From Atherinomorus stipes (taxonomy: Eukaryota; Chordata; Actinopteri; Atheriniformes; Atherinidae), in contig JALJCO010000093.1 in assembly GCA_023101725.1 (NCBI GenBank), positions 124,001 through 188,000 of the forward strand: 64,000 bases of DNA, read 5' to 3'. The position numbers and the translations under genes are program-made. Each line of letters starts with the position of its first letter. The stretch's first letter is position 1. Under the pieces are notes generated by a model. The model saw nothing but the letters and a program-made list of their open reading frames with translations. It was not told the origin of the DNA and did not search any database. This document shows, piece after piece, positions 11,511 through 24,520 of this stretch.

Positions 11511-13484
11511 CAGTTACCTTGACCTGGATGACTGAGCAGCTACATCATTTCTTTCCATTTATGATAGGTTGGCATTAAAATCCCCCAAAATATCTGACAC
11601 AGAATGGAGGAGGAATATCACCATGTTTCACCAGAAGAAAAGAAAACATTATAGCTAAAGGAAATTAGTGCCTTCTATCTATGTTTTAGTACATTTGGGA
11701 CCTACAGTATATTCATTTATACAGTAGAATCTACCAGAAATAACCACAAAACTACCCCATCAGGTTTTATTTGACACTTCATCAGAATAAGTTTCTTGAG
11801 ATCTGGTATATTCTCCGGAGGGTGTCTGTTGATCACTGGCACCATTCTGTCATTCAGCAATACAAGCGATTTACACTGAAGAAAAAAAAAAAAATAGACT
11901 TGAATCAGTATACAGTCGGTGCCCATCAGTCTGTCACTCTTGTTTCTTCAAAGACATGTACCCACTGTCACTGCTTAAAATATTCTGATAACCTTTCATA
12001 TACAAACCCAAGAATGCATCTATTTCAGAAAAGGTATCGTAAAAAGGTAATAAAGCAGTTACAAACACATTATAAACAAAATGTATATTTTTGCAATAAC
12101 TGGTCAAATGTCAGTTTTTCCTTTTTAAATTGTTCTTTTTAAAAGGAAATGTGGTACAGTAAATATTCTGAATAGATGAGTGGTCAGTACTGCTTCCAAG
12201 CTGTCTCAACTTTCCCCTGGTTTGAATGACTCTGTCTTTCACTAAAAGATATCATGACAGTTTCCTTGAATTTTTCCCCAGAGAATTAAAACTGCTTACA
12301 TTCGATTGATTTCTCAGCTTTATTCTCCTTTCCTGTTCTGCAGACACTTCACTTTTTTGCTGTCCATCTGTTTCTTGCACTTTCCACCAGCAGATAACAG
12401 TTAACTGCACAATTATTTGTAGCGATGTGATGATCAATACAGCTCATATAAAATGGTCTAAGTTCAGGCAGGTTGAAACCTGAAAGCATATTAACATAAG
12501 TGGGTTTGAGTGCGGAAGCCACCAGCATGACTATTAAATAAGATGGGAAGGTATCATGGAAATTTATTCTGAGTGTGTGTGGCTGGTAGCATTACCACCT
12601 CCGCCACCACCTGTCAACACACAACCCATAAACACACACACTCTCATATAAACACGGACAAGACAAAGAAATATTGTGCTGCTTTCTAGAAAATGCACAA
12701 ACTTGCCCAAGTAAAATTATCCTACCATGCAACCATTATCTTTACATGACTGAGCAGTAGCGTGTGTCCAGCCCATCTGCTTAGAATGAACGTGACAAAA
12801 AGACCATGCAATGGAGAAAAAAGAAGAGCGGAGAGAAGATGGTGCAACAATCTCTGCTTAGAGAACATATTCTAATTAAATCTAACATAAGTCTGATGAG
12901 AAATAATCAGGAATATAAACATAAACAAATCCAGCATTTGACACACACTCTGGCCAACAGAAAATAATTAAAAACACCTATCCACATTCTACACACGAAT
13001 GAGAGAAGAGTCACAAACAGCATAGTCGTGTGAAAATATGCAGGGGTACACTTATCAACTAAGCCCCCAATTAACAGTGAGTAGGTATACCAACATGCTG
13101 CTAACAGTTCTGACCTGTAGGCACCAGCTCTGCAATGGTGTCCTGTGGTGTCTGGCACTGCAATATTGTCAGCAGATGCTTTGGGTCCTTTGGGTTTTAT
13201 AGGGTCGAGCCCTCAGTAAGTCAGGCTTCTTACTTTGCATCCTGTGGTGATTGTTCATATTGAGGTTTGGTTAGTTCAGAGGAGAGTCAGAACCTTGGAA
13301 TCAAAAACGTAAGCAGGTTTTGGTGCGCACTCTCCTGTTTTTCTTGTTGGGTTGCACCATTGCCACAGGTGAAAGCCAAAACTGCAAGATATGTCCGGAC
13401 CGAGATTCCCAGCAGAACATGATGACACTTTGACGGCCTGTGGTTTTAACATTGTAGCCTGCCAGTATTAAAGCAATGCTACGT
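11511..13484. other. Intergenic, no recognised gene
   Basis: No supported exon. Weakly repetitive, AT-rich. Confidence 0.45.
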
Positions 13485-13556
13485 ACACTACCGGTCAAAA
13501 GTTTGGGATCACTTTTCCATGAAATATAACAGGGCAGGGATCCCAAACTTGACAAA
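13485..13556. mobile_element. Tc1/mariner-like miniature relic
   Basis: TACACTACCGGTCAAAAGTTTGGG is the type of terminus seen on teleost Tc1 elements. The inner GTTTGGGATC is inverted as GATCCCAAAC about 40 bp on. Confidence 0.55.
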
Positions 13557-13711
13557 TATAACAACAAAATTTAAAAAAAATTGAAAACCTTCACAATGAT
13601 TTTGGATTGTTTTTCAACAGAAATACTAAAAACAAAGAATAAAACAAGCATGATGGGGCTTCTAAATGGAAATTTTGTTGAACACTTTGAGGCCATCACT
13701 GCAATCAAGTC

Positions 13712-13750
13712 ATTATTATGATGATGATTGATAATCATCATCATAATAAT
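13712..13750. repeat. ATT/ATG-type palindrome
   Basis: ATTATTATGATGATGATT and its inverse are separated by about 2-3 bases. This is a trinucleotide-repeat inversion able to form a hairpin; no gene context. Confidence 0.7.
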
Positions 13751-13756
13751 AACGAT

Positions 13757-14847
13757 AATAAATGAATAGTTAATGTTAATTTGTTATTTTATTTTATTTT
13801 AGCTTTATAATAACTTCCGGCAGGCTGTTCATTTCCTCTTTCGAGAGAGTGATGCTTGGAAGAGGTGGCTATGCCTCCTGGGTGACGTCACCTAGAAAGT
13901 CAAAAATTTTGGCAAGGTGTTTTACAGAGATGGGAGTAGTTACAGCTTTGAGAGATATATATTCAGAAGGAATGCAGAGACATGCCTAAATGAGGCAAAA
14001 TAAGCACTTTGAGGGTGTTTTCTAGCATGGTTAAAAGCCCTGAAAAGTTTATATTTCATGATACAGCTCTTTTAGGAGTTACATCTTCCATTTCGATGAT
14101 GCTACATTTCTTTTCTTTTAGATCCTCTGCTTAAACAGAAGAAAATTTATTCAAGTCAGTGTTTTGGTTTTTTCACTGTACCACTTGACCATGAAACAGA
14201 TTCTCTGCAGGTGTAGAAGCAGGGAAGGAGTCCTCCTGATGGTACCATGTGCTTTAAGTACAAATCAAAAGGTTCCAGCCATACAAAGCATGAATGAAAT
14301 GTTAGTTGTACCACTACTCCAGAGGGACTGTTTATCTCAGCTCTCTAACTGAGAGATGACTTAGGTCACTTGTTTGTTCTCTGCTTTTCATCTGTAGCAC
14401 AGTTTAAATCATTTTTCTGTCAATTTATAATTGCTTTTGAAAAGTGCATTTCCTACACCAACTTTATGTCAAAGAAGGCCTCTACTTCTGGGTTCTGTCA
14501 TTATCAGCTGGTGGTTGTTTACAAACTTTATTCACAGGTCTAAACATGATCATTTATCACAGCAACCAGTTCGTCTGAAAACGGGAAAGGGGGATAACCA
14601 GAAAAACTAAATTTTATGATCTACTGTATTCACAAAAATGCATCACTTATTTAAATCCACATATGCTTTGCTAATTCTATGGCAAAATCAATAAAAACAA
14701 AACAGAACAGACAAGTAGCCACTGCTATCCTTTAATGTTATTGTATTTGCTGGCAGGCTGATAACAAATAGATTATCAGCCATTATATCTGTGTGTGCCT
14801 ACAATTTCTGTTGATGCCCAAAGTGATCATACAGGCAGGTCCAGCAT
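13757..14847. other. Intergenic, no recognised gene
   Basis: No supported exon or repeat edge. Confidence 0.45.
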
Positions 14848-15294
14848 TTAAACCCATAGTTGGTAATCCTGTTCAGAAACACTCTTTGTTATACTGGGTG
14901 AAATGGTCCTTCCATCCTGACAGGAGTCAATACAACATGTATTCATTAAAAAGAAGGAAAAAAGCTCTGTGAGAGCTGCAGTTCTGTAAAAACTCTGACC
15001 AGCCCCTGCCATTCACACTCAGAGGCAGGAATTGGTCACATTTGGAACGTATAGAAAGAACGAATTGATGCCTTTGTCTCGTCTCTGTCCCTCCCCTCTC
15101 ACCGTTCCCCACATGAACAACCCTGTACGCCGCTCACTGTAAACAAATATAGCTAACAGACTAACGTTAACCTGCTCATAAAACATCGGCGCACACATGT
15201 CCCAGCGCTCTGAAGGTGTGGTTTCAGGTGGTGTGTTTTTTTAAAATGTCGCTTGCTCAAACCGTTTTTCCAACATTGCCAACCCTAGCTTTAA
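14848..15294. mobile_element. TTAA-flanked MITE
   Basis: TTAA at 14848-14851 and 15291-15294. Inward ends TTAAACCCATAGTTGGTAAT and CATTGCCAACCCTAGCTTTAA are imperfect inverted copies. The GC-richer interior has no coding frame. Confidence 0.6.
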
Positions 15295-16128
15295 GACACA
15301 CACAGGTCCTGGCAGATGCATCCTGCTCTGCAAAATGGCAGGAAAGCCAGAGGGACTTTCTAGAACCTTTGTTGCACCTTTCCAGATACCGAGACTTTTT
15401 TTTCTTTTTGAATCTGACGTGGAATTAAGCCCAGAACCAACACCAGTTCCCCATGACCCCACCCAGTATGGGGAGGTAAGGGCCACCCTTTTTCTTTGGG
15501 GATCAAGAAGTAGAGATGATCTTGACCTCAGGACCTCAGCAGCTCTGTGGATGCTAGGTGAAACCGAATCATCACATTTTGTATGTTTTGATATTCACTG
15601 CAGCTGCAATCAGTGAAAAGATTTGGTTTGCTTTGTTTCTGTTTGGAAAACCATCCACATGCTCTATGCTGTGTTTAATATTGCCATTGCACATTGACCT
15701 CTTAATGTGACTTTTTCAGCTTTAAATGCTCACTTTACTTCTAATTTTTCTCTTCAAATCCATGTTTTCCACAGCAATTCATCTTGAGAGTATGGTGCAG
15801 AGGGAATGAATTGGCATTTATTTGTGTGGCTTTAACAAAGCATGCTCTAGTTTTTTTTCCTCTCCATTGTTTGAGCTCATTTCCACGCTGGAGCACGTGC
15901 AGCCCTTCAAACAAAACCAAAGAGAGTGACTGGTGTATGGGAAATGTTCTGACTGAGGGTGTAAGAGGGAGCGAGGGTGTGCTGAGAGAGGGTTAAAGGG
16001 GGAGAGAAAAAGACAGAAATAGAGTTGTTTGCGAGTTTATTTTGAGCTCCATTACCCCTATTACAGATGAGTATCTACTTTCCACCCTCGTCTAAATGCT
16101 GTGGATGCAGGTGGCCTCTCAGGAAAGC
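15295..16128. other. Intergenic, no recognised gene
   Basis: A 93-codon frame at 15335-15616 has no recognisable domain and no splice support; I treat it as chance. Confidence 0.4.
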
Positions 16129-16370
16129 ACCTATCAATCTCTCCCTGGCCATCTACCTATCTGCCTGCCCATTTATTCATCAGCTCATCTAGTGACAATC
16201 CACGCAGTCCGTTCCACTCTTCTTCTGCTTCTCCTCCATCTTTTAGATAATCAGTCCATCAACAGATCCATCTGTGCACCCATCCAGCGATTCATCTACC
16301 CATTCATTTATCTCCCCATCATTCATCCATTTGTCTATCATCCATCCATCCGTCCATCCATCTCTCTTCA
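16129..16370. repeat. Degenerate (ATCC/ATCT)n microsatellite
   Basis: Diverged CATC/CATT tetranucleotides, cleanest at 16340-16365. Open frames here are a by-product of the repeat. Confidence 0.75.
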
Positions 16371-18150
16371 CATAAGCTGTCTTCCATCTGTTTCCAGGCA
16401 GTGCCATGAAGTCTGCACCTCATACAACAGGCTGTAATGTCAGACCTCCAAACAGATAAATGCAAAACAGATGAGCTTTTCGATCAATAATCAGGGGAAA
16501 CTGCAATTGCTCATGTGATTCAATAGTCCTGGGAAAATACAAAAAAACAAAAAAAAAAACAATTAAAAACACTTGTAGGGAATAATGAACAAGCATTAGA
16601 AGGAGTGGGTGATAGAGTTTATTTCCAAGAGGGATAAATCCTATAATTGAAATGGATTGCTGTTCAAGGATTGTTCTCTTGTGCCATTTACAGAAGACAG
16701 TGATTGTGTAAAACTGTCTAGATGTACAACTTTTCCAGATCGCAGTTTGGCACTTTGACAAATGTGCTGTAATGATAGAGTGATTAACTGGCCTGCCAAT
16801 CAAATAATCAAGTAAATTACTTAATAAATTGTTAATAATCTACAAGTGCCAATCAAAACAGGTTTTTTTATGACCTGTAAACACAGTTTATTCTTTCTCT
16901 TTTTTATTTCAACTAAGTGAACTACAGATTTTTCACAAAATTGTTCTAATTAACCGACAGTGCACACCTTACATACATGATACGTGATGTTGCCATATAG
17001 TTTATGCACAAAGATTGTGAAACCAAAAACTTTTGGACAAATTGAAACAGTTAAGAGATTTCTCGTGAGACAAATTGCTGTGAGCCAGGAAGAAAATAAT
17101 AACAGTCTTGTATTCACAACTTAACATCCAGCTCCGATGAGTCAACAGTTAACCTGAACACAAAGAAAGAAATAAAGACTCTCCCAGCAACTTACAGTCA
17201 AAAAACAGTGACTGCCTCTGTATCCAGTCATGTTACCGAACTATATACTCTGCCTAATGTTCCCATTGCTGTTTCTTTTCAGTATCAGCAGCTCCTCCAT
17301 TCCTTTTTGTTGGACTTGTTGCCATCGTATTCAATATAACCCAATATTTTTTGGTACAGTGAAATATTTCACTTTCAACATTTATATGTTTTTGTTTTCT
17401 GTTGTTAATGAAACACTGGATTAAGAGATTTGTGAATGATTGCATTTGGTTTTTCAACTGCCAACAATAGGAAGCAGGTCTTCACAAAAATCTGGGTAGT
17501 TTTGTAATTAAGTTTAAAAGGTTTCAAAAATTTTCTTTTGTCCTCAAACAGAAAAGAAAATGTTGAAATATATATAAAACTAACAGAACATAAAAATTAC
17601 TGACATGATGTGAAAAAATAACAACTGTAAAGGAACAACATCATCTGCATCCTCATATACTATCAAACCAACCAGATGGTTTTTTTATTTTTTCTAACAT
17701 GAGAGGAATGGGAAGCAGCGGTGTCCTCTATCATTCAAGGTCTTGTAAGTCATGTAAGTCTTGTTTCATGTTGGAAACCTATTTAATTTAATTAACAAAT
17801 GTATTTGCTGCAGTAAATCTAGCTGGCATTCTCAGATACACAGTTAAGTAAGCCATTACCCCCAGCCTACACTCACATTTGAAACTCAGGTGTGCAAAAC
17901 TTCCGTATATTAGGGTATGGCTACAAAGGGGAAAAAATGTCTACACCATAATGGTCACCATGTCAGATTAAATGATCGCAGTGGCATAAATATTGCTGTG
18001 TTTTAGTCAGGAGACTGGCAACAATACCAGTATCACCGCGCCCAGTCATTGATCATGACGACCCTTCCTGAGTTCATGGCCCACTGCTGCATCACAACTA
18101 ACTGTCAATCTATGGTACTGTAGCACTGTGTGTGGAGAGCGGCACTTTGT
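16371..18150. other. Intergenic, no recognised gene
   Basis: AT-rich; no supported feature. Confidence 0.45.
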
Positions 18151-18420
18151 TTAAAATCAACTCTAAAACAAACTGGAAGCCAGTGAAGCTACAACAGCTC
18201 GGGGGTAATGTGTTCGCGTCTAGACGTGCCTGTTAAGAATCGGCCTGCAGCGTTCTAGACAAGTTGAAGACGTGAAATTAAAGACTGGTTTAAGCCAACA
18301 TCGAGGGCATTGCAGTAGTCCAGTCTTGAACTTATGAATGCATGAATTTCCTTCTCTAAGTCTTGCCGACTGAGAAAAGGCTTCACTTTGGCCAAGAGAC
18401 CTTCAGCTATAAGCTAAGAA
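18150..18420. repeat. Interspersed repeat fragment, family uncertain
   Basis: ACTGGAAGCCAGTGAAGC, GGGGGTAATGTGTTCGC, CTGCAGCGTTCTAGACAAG and GCATTGCAGTAGTCCAG form a block recurrent in fish genomes (recall). Orientation and family not fixed. Confidence 0.45.
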
Positions 18421-19402
18421 TGTCAGAGCCTCTGAACGAACACACAGACAGGGATGTGGTGCAATGAACAACAATCTTTATTAATAAATAAATGTTATAA
18501 AACCGTGGGGGTCACCTGGCAGAGAGATACAGTACAGTTCAGGGGCACAGGCTTCCTTCTGGACCGTCACAACAACAGGCTTGCCTTTCATGACAATCCA
18601 CTACGGACTACAATCCCAGTGACAGTCCACTACACATCGGCTAGGTTCAGTAGCTTTTAGGGCACGTTCTTAACAGCACCCCAAACGGAAACCCACTGCA
18701 CATCAGGCTAGTTCCACACTTTAAACACAGCATGCATAGTCAACACACCACCCCACACGTGGCTCACCTGCAGCCTATGGCACCTGCGGACCGCCCACCC
18801 ACAAACCCATCACTTCTGCCCCGGCGACCCCACAACGTCATACAAAATAAAAATAGGCCAACCTATGCACACACGCACATTAATTAATGAGTAGGCTACA
18901 TATTAAAATAAGTGAAAGAGTGTACTTAGCTCACCCGCTTGGCGAGACCCTCCCCCAGGGTCTGAGCTTGTGCCACCATCCAACTCCCCGGGGCAACGGC
19001 TTTGCTGGATGGAGAGGACAGGAACTGACTGATGTGCCAGAAGAATGCTGTAGCGGCCACAGAGGGAGCAATGGTTGCACTCTTTACAAAGGGCCCTGAT
19101 CCAACAACAGGACGAGACCAGCCTCCCCGCCTAACACAGGAACTACCTCCTCCTGGCTACCTGTCCTCTTTGCTCGCAGCTCTAGATCACTGCGAACAAC
19201 ACCCACCCCTACTTGCACAATGCCGTGTTGTCGAACGTGTTGCCCACATCTCCCACACTGATCACCTTGTCTCTTACAGACCCACCAATCACAGGTGCAC
19301 CATATCAGTCATTAAGGAGTCCCTGCTCCTGCCGTCACCCACCAGGTGTCTCTCCGAAGCTCACCGCAATAGATATCTAGTACACTAATCTCTGGTACTT
19401 TA
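18421..19402. other. GC-richer intergenic block, no recognised gene
   Basis: 18690-19380 is GC-rich with frames of up to 118 codons on the + strand. None shows a domain, start context or splice sites I can support. It could be part of a retroelement. Confidence 0.35.
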
Positions 19403-19900
19403 TGCTGCGTTCCATTTACCTCGGAACTGGGAAGTGGGAACTGGGGGGCTGGCGTCACACCCGACCAACTAGGTTCCAGTTTACTGGTTGGAAAGCAAAA
19501 CAATATGTTTGCTAAGGCTATTTTTATTAGCCATTGATAGCACAGCTGGTGCTGTAGTTCACATATAGGCTTCGTAATAGACAGGGTTGCGCATATACAA
19601 CATGAAAAAGGTGAATTACACTACAGCAGTTCCCCCCTACATCTATAACAAACAATACCATGTGTATGACTGATTTAATGCAACAAACAACAGTCAGAAG
19701 TGAAATAAATGTATCATCACAGAAGCTTCTACAACTGCTAACCCAACTGCTAACACTGGGCGCAGCCGTCTTTAAATCTGTACTCGGAGGTTGCAGGATT
19801 GTCCAACTTTCCGAGAGTAGGAAATCCCACCTGGGGGCAGTTCCAGTTGAAACTTCCATACTTAGAACTGGGAATTTCCAAGTTCAAATGGAATGCAGCA
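19403..19900. mobile_element. Full-length MITE with about 25-bp TIRs
   Basis: Left end TGCTGCGTTCCATTTACCTC and right end CAAATGGAATGCAGCA are inverted copies. It shares about 180 bp with 5285-5470 and a right-hand block with 4820-5213. Non-coding. Confidence 0.75.
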
Positions 19901-20372
19901 TTCTCCAGATGTAGGGACACTGAAAACACTTTATGTTGATTTTGGCAACCAACCAAAGCGCACTTGACATGGAATTTATACATCTTTCACACAAATCTTC
20001 AGTGATTGCGCTGCCGCAGCAGCTAAGCAGGTGATGGGAGAAGAGCAGAAGGCAAATAGCAAAGCCTCCTGTGGCGACATAGACAACAGAGCAGAATCAA
20101 ATCTCATGTTGTGGAGAGTGCACTCTTGTGGGCTATTCTTGTTTGAATAAAGAGCCCAATGAAAAAACTGAGCCACTTTTAAATCTGAATTGTCAGGCAA
20201 GTTTTAAATAAGGTCCGATACCAAAATACATGTTTTAACAAGGAAAAATGTGACTCTCCAATGACTCATTTGAAGTGTATCGTTTGTGTATTTATTTGTT
20301 TTCCTGGATGATGGATGTCAGTTTTACTTTAGGTCCCCGAGTCAACAAGCATTTGACTGCATTGAGGTATTT
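19901..20372. other. Intergenic, no recognised gene
   Basis: No supported feature. Confidence 0.45.
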
Positions 20373-20417
20373 GGGAGGAGGTGATGTGCCCAAATCTTGG
20401 GCACATCACCTCCTCCC
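20373..20417. repeat. Perfect 21-bp inverted repeat with 3-nt loop
   Basis: The left arm 20373-20393 (starting GGGAGGAGGTGATG) is exactly inverted at 20397-20417, with ATC between. No mismatches. The RNA of either strand would fold into a tight hairpin, but a 3-nt loop and 21-bp stem are short for a standard microRNA precursor. Confidence 0.9.
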
Positions 20418-22600
20418 ACACAGAAGAAGGGGTCGTAGTCCGATAACAAGCACCGGCCGGTGTGTCGAGTTAACTTACAGTGGGAGGAAACTACTAATTT
20501 CTCTTCTATAAAACACTGTCAGATTCTCACATGCTGAAAGTGTTCTGCTGCACGACTAATTCTAAATTTCTGGTATTCTGTTTTACAACAAGAATGTCTC
20601 ATACATTTTGTAAGTGTTTTGCGTAGAGTCACAGCTATGGGTCATTCCTGTTGCACTTATCTTTTGTCTCAGCTGATATTTAGGCCTTTGTGTTTTACAG
20701 TGAATAGCTAAAAAGACACTTCTTCTGTATCCTCCATCAAGGCCAGCTTTCTGTCATTTTATAAAGAAAGTAAACCTGACCATCTTCGACCTTGCAGCAT
20801 TTTTCTACCACATTTCATGAAATTTAGCTTTGCATAATCTTGCTGAAACATTTGGAGGAGGCAAAGAGGTTAAAAATGCCGATTATATATTGTACAGACC
20901 ACTGAAAAAAGGTTTCTACAGCATCGTTCTAAGGTAAAGAAAAGCAGAAAATGTCACATTTTCAGTTTTCCCTTTTAGATGAATGATGAATTACTGGATT
21001 TTTTTTTTTTCTTAATTTATCCTCTAGTTTTTAAATTCCAGCATTTACAATTGTCTGCCAGGGAAAAATCAGCTGATAATGTACTGTAGGAAAAAAGGAG
21101 AGATGAATGAAGGGGGAAGAGCTTAGCTGCACATGTCATTGTCTGACACCCCTCCGGGCCAACCATTAGCAAGCAAGAGGCAATCACCATTTCATCAACG
21201 TTCACCGCACGGCCTCTCCTCCTCTCTCTTTTTTATTCATGTCTTCTTTCTTTTTAGTTGTTTTTCTTCAACTCTCATTTTCATTCTGTTTTCACCACTG
21301 CTCTCCTTCTCAGAGCTCATCTCTCCTTCCTCCGGTTGACTGTGGTGGTGGTGGATGCATCCTCTCATCAGTCGCACATATGAATGCTGATTTGAGAGAA
21401 GAATGCAAAGCCAGTGTGAAAGCTTTTGTGTGTGTGCGTGTAGGGGTGTGTGTGTGTGTGCGTGTGTCTACCTCAGGTGTGCAGTGGTGTTGATGTGTGT
21501 GTGATGTGCTAGAACCACCTCAGGTGACCTACTGCACCTTGATGACAGCAGAGGTGGCTGGTAGTGGTGGAGACTAGTAGTGGTGCTACTGTGGGATAAT
21601 GAAGGCTGTATCACTGGTTTCTCTTACTGTAGGGCTCACATAAACACACACACATCTTTCAGATCTCTGTCCTCTCATGCATATTCACACTCAGATACCC
21701 ATATCCTGTTCTTTAACCCCCCCCTTTCTGAGACTTTACTCACCAGCTTATCGACTCAAACCCGCTCTGACAGTACAGGTCCCGTCTGCACACACCTTGT
21801 GTCAGGGACACACTACATTATGAAACAATTACTGCTTTAATTGACAGTTAATTAATCTAATGTCAATTTGACCTTGCCCGCCTTACCTAAAGATTGAGAG
21901 CTGTGGTAGTCTTGACACTAAGGTGAAGGTTTAATGGTGGGATGCAGGGAGAGGAAGAGGTAAGAGAGGATGGAGGTAAATGATAGACCATATCTCTACA
22001 CCAGCAAGAATCACTCACTCTATCTATCTGTCAGAGGGAAGATATATGGACCACACGAGTAGGGGATGCATATCTGCATGCGTTATAGCCTGCTTGTGTG
22101 CTTAACATTACACCTTATCAGACAATTACCAGCTTATTCTGCTGAGTTGATCACTTAGGAGTTAATTATTCCTCTCATCTGAAACTCTGCAGAGGTCTCT
22201 TGGCTGCAGTTTGTGTTTGTATGCGTGCATTTGTGGCTTTTCAGTTCAAAGTAGAGTTAGGAGAAAAACTATTTCCTTTGTATCTTAGGATAAAACTTCG
22301 AGTTTGATTTGGGTCTTAAGAAATAAAGCAATCTTACAATGAATAAACAGTGCACGGTGTTCGTTTTGTTTGAGTATGAATATAGTTAGAAACACCAAAA
22401 CACATTGGAGAAAGTCTGCTTTGTCATATTTATTCTGAAGTGCTAATGCAGTCTAACGACAGATTTAAAATACACACTTTTAACCAATTTCTTTAACCAG
22501 TCAAAACTAAAAAACTGTGCAGTATGTATCCTTCATCAGTTCTACTGACACATTGCTGCTGTCATGCTGCCGATGATGTTTTCATTTCTGTCTCAAAGTG
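20418..22600. other. Intergenic, with TG-rich microsatellite
   Basis: A (TG/GC)n-rich stretch lies at about 21425-21500 and pyrimidine-rich DNA at 21210-21330. No supported gene. Confidence 0.45.
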
Positions 22601-22639
22601 ATGATATTGATGCCCTAATGAGGTAAAGGAATAGTTGAC

Positions 22640-22950
22640 AGTTGTCACTGCTAACTGGAACAAAAATGCCTGCAAAACATCTGCAAAAGTGCCCTGAGCA
22701 TTTTAAAAAGTCCCTATCTTGGTTAACAATCATGAGGGAAGGCTGCAGTTGTACAACAGTTGTACAACAGTTGTACAGAAAACCATCATCGACACCATGC
22801 ACAAGGTGGGAAAGACACAAAAAGTGATGGCAAAAGAAGCCTGGTGTTTTCTGAGTGCTGTCTCAAAGCACATTAATGGACAGTTAAGTGGAAGGAAGAA
22901 GTGTGGAAGAAAACGGTGTACAAGCCGGAGGGCTGACCGCAACTTGTGCA
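22640..22950 (+). pseudogene. Tc1/mariner-like transposase relic (N-terminal DNA-binding part)
   Basis: The frame at 22719-23042 contains AVSKHINGQLSGRKKCGRKR followed by CTSRRADRNL, the linker and second helix-turn-helix region typical of fish Tc1 transposases. The DDE catalytic part is absent and a TTGTACAACAG unit is duplicated inside. Dead fragment. Confidence 0.6.
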
Positions 22951-23110
22951 GGGAGTCAATGATGGTTTTCTGTACAACTGTCAGATCAGCAGCCTTCCCC
23001 AGGATTGTGAATTCTTCTAAACCAAGACAGGGACTTTTTTAATGGCTCGGGGCACTTATGGAGGTGATTTGGATTACTCACCTGATTAGAGCCTACCAAT
23101 ACAGGAGCTT

Positions 23111-23352
23111 TTTTTTTTTTTTGTTATACTTGTATGATCCCCGAGGGGAAATTAGGGCTCTGCATTTCACCCATCTCTGTACTGAGTATCAGAGAGCAGT
23201 GGGCTGCTACTTAAAGCACCCGGGGAGCAGTTGGAGGGTTAAGGACCTTGCTCAGGAGTCCACAGTGTTTAACCTAGGAGTTGTGTCGGGGACTCGAACC
23301 CGGGTCCTCCGCGCCAAAGCCCACGACGCTACCATTAGGCCACCCACTCCCC
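23111..23352 (-). mobile_element. tRNA-derived SINE, minus orientation
   Basis: Read on the minus strand it starts GGAGTGGGTGGCCTAATGGT. It has an A box TGGCCTAATGG (23332-23342) and a perfect B box GGTTCGAGTCC (23290-23300), then a body shared with the copy at 23698, and ends in an A-run (poly-T on +). Confidence 0.8.
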
Positions 23353-23697
23353 AATTGTCACAGTATTCAAATTTTTTGAGTTTTTGAATTTGAGGTTTTC
23401 TAAAGCTGCAAGTCTGTATCAGCAACATCCAAACAAACAAATGCTTGAAATATATTGATTCACATATGATTTGTCTAAACAATATGTAAATTGCACCTTT
23501 TAAATTGAATTACAGAAATACATGAACTTTTTCAGGATATTCTAATTTTTTGGGTACCTGTACCCTGCCTCCTGCCTAGTAGCTGCTAGGATAGGATTCA
23601 AACACAATAGGCAATCACATGATATTATAATGCCTGTCACATGAAGAAAAAACAAAAACGTGTGTGCGTGTGTGTGTTTGTGTGTGTAAATTCAGAA

Positions 23698-23906
23698 AGG
23701 GAGAGTGGATAGCCCAGTGGTAGCGTCGTGGGCTTGGGCGCGGAGGACCCGGGTTCGATCCCCCAACACGACCCCTGGGTGTACCCTTAACCCCCCACAA
23801 ACTGCTCCCCGGGCGCTTTAAGTAGCAGCCCACTGCTCTCTGATACTCACAGTACAGAGATGGGTGAAATGCAGAGCCCTAATCATACAAGTATATAAAA
23901 AAAAAA
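23698..23906 (+). mobile_element. tRNA-derived SINE, plus orientation
   Basis: A box TAGCCCAGTGG (23710-23720) fits the pol III consensus. The B box GGTTCGATCCC is at 23752-23762. The body CTGCTCCCCGGGCGCTTTAA and GTAGCAGCCCACTGCTCTCT match the inverse of 23111-23352. Ends in an A-run at 23897-23906. Box B has one departure from consensus. Confidence 0.8.
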
Positions 23907-23929
23907 GCAGTCACCAAACGCGATTTGGG

Positions 23930-24520
23930 CGTCAAAAACGCACCTGACGCCCAGAGTTGGACACTGGGTTGCAAAAAAGTCAGACACTTGACTTCCAGCA
24001 TCAAGATGCCACCGTTGCGTGTCGAGAGATGTCCAGCCAAGGCACGCTCGATGCAGCCAATCACCAGCTCATCACCATCCAACCATCTGCACCTGTTACC
24101 CATTACCTGCCAACTACTCATCTCTCCCTCCTGATTGGACAACAGTTCCCTCCTTCACCTCTGGATGGCTCCTGAACCTGTCACACATCCGGTTGTCACC
24201 CTCACCTGCAGCATAAAACTCCACTCCGGACAATTCCACCTTGGGGAGCCTAGAGCAGGCTGCGTAAGCAGTGGTCCCCCGATTAGCCTTCCGAGCTGAT
24301 CTGCTACTCTTTTGTTATTTGAAAGGTTTAGTTTGAGATCTAGTCCTTTACCCTTTTGTGTTATGTTTTTGTGTGATATGGTTGAGGCCATTGGGCGAGA
24401 TCTTTATGTTAAACTTGGTTTATTTGTGTCGTTTTGATTTAACTGTAAAATGGCTTTGTTTTTACATTCCTTTGTATTATGTTGACGGCCCTTTTACCCC
24501 TAGACATCTGGGTTGTAACA
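23930..24520 (+). other. Possible solo-LTR-like block
   Basis: A pyrimidine-rich stretch is followed by GCATAAAAC (TATA-like), a GC patch and a T-rich tail ending GGGTTGTAACA. This layout can fit a retroelement LTR, but I found no matching target duplication. Low certainty. Confidence 0.25.

Noticed and set aside
16096..16437. 113-codon frame rich in Pro/Ile/Ser
   Set aside because: It is the translation of a degenerate ATCC microsatellite.
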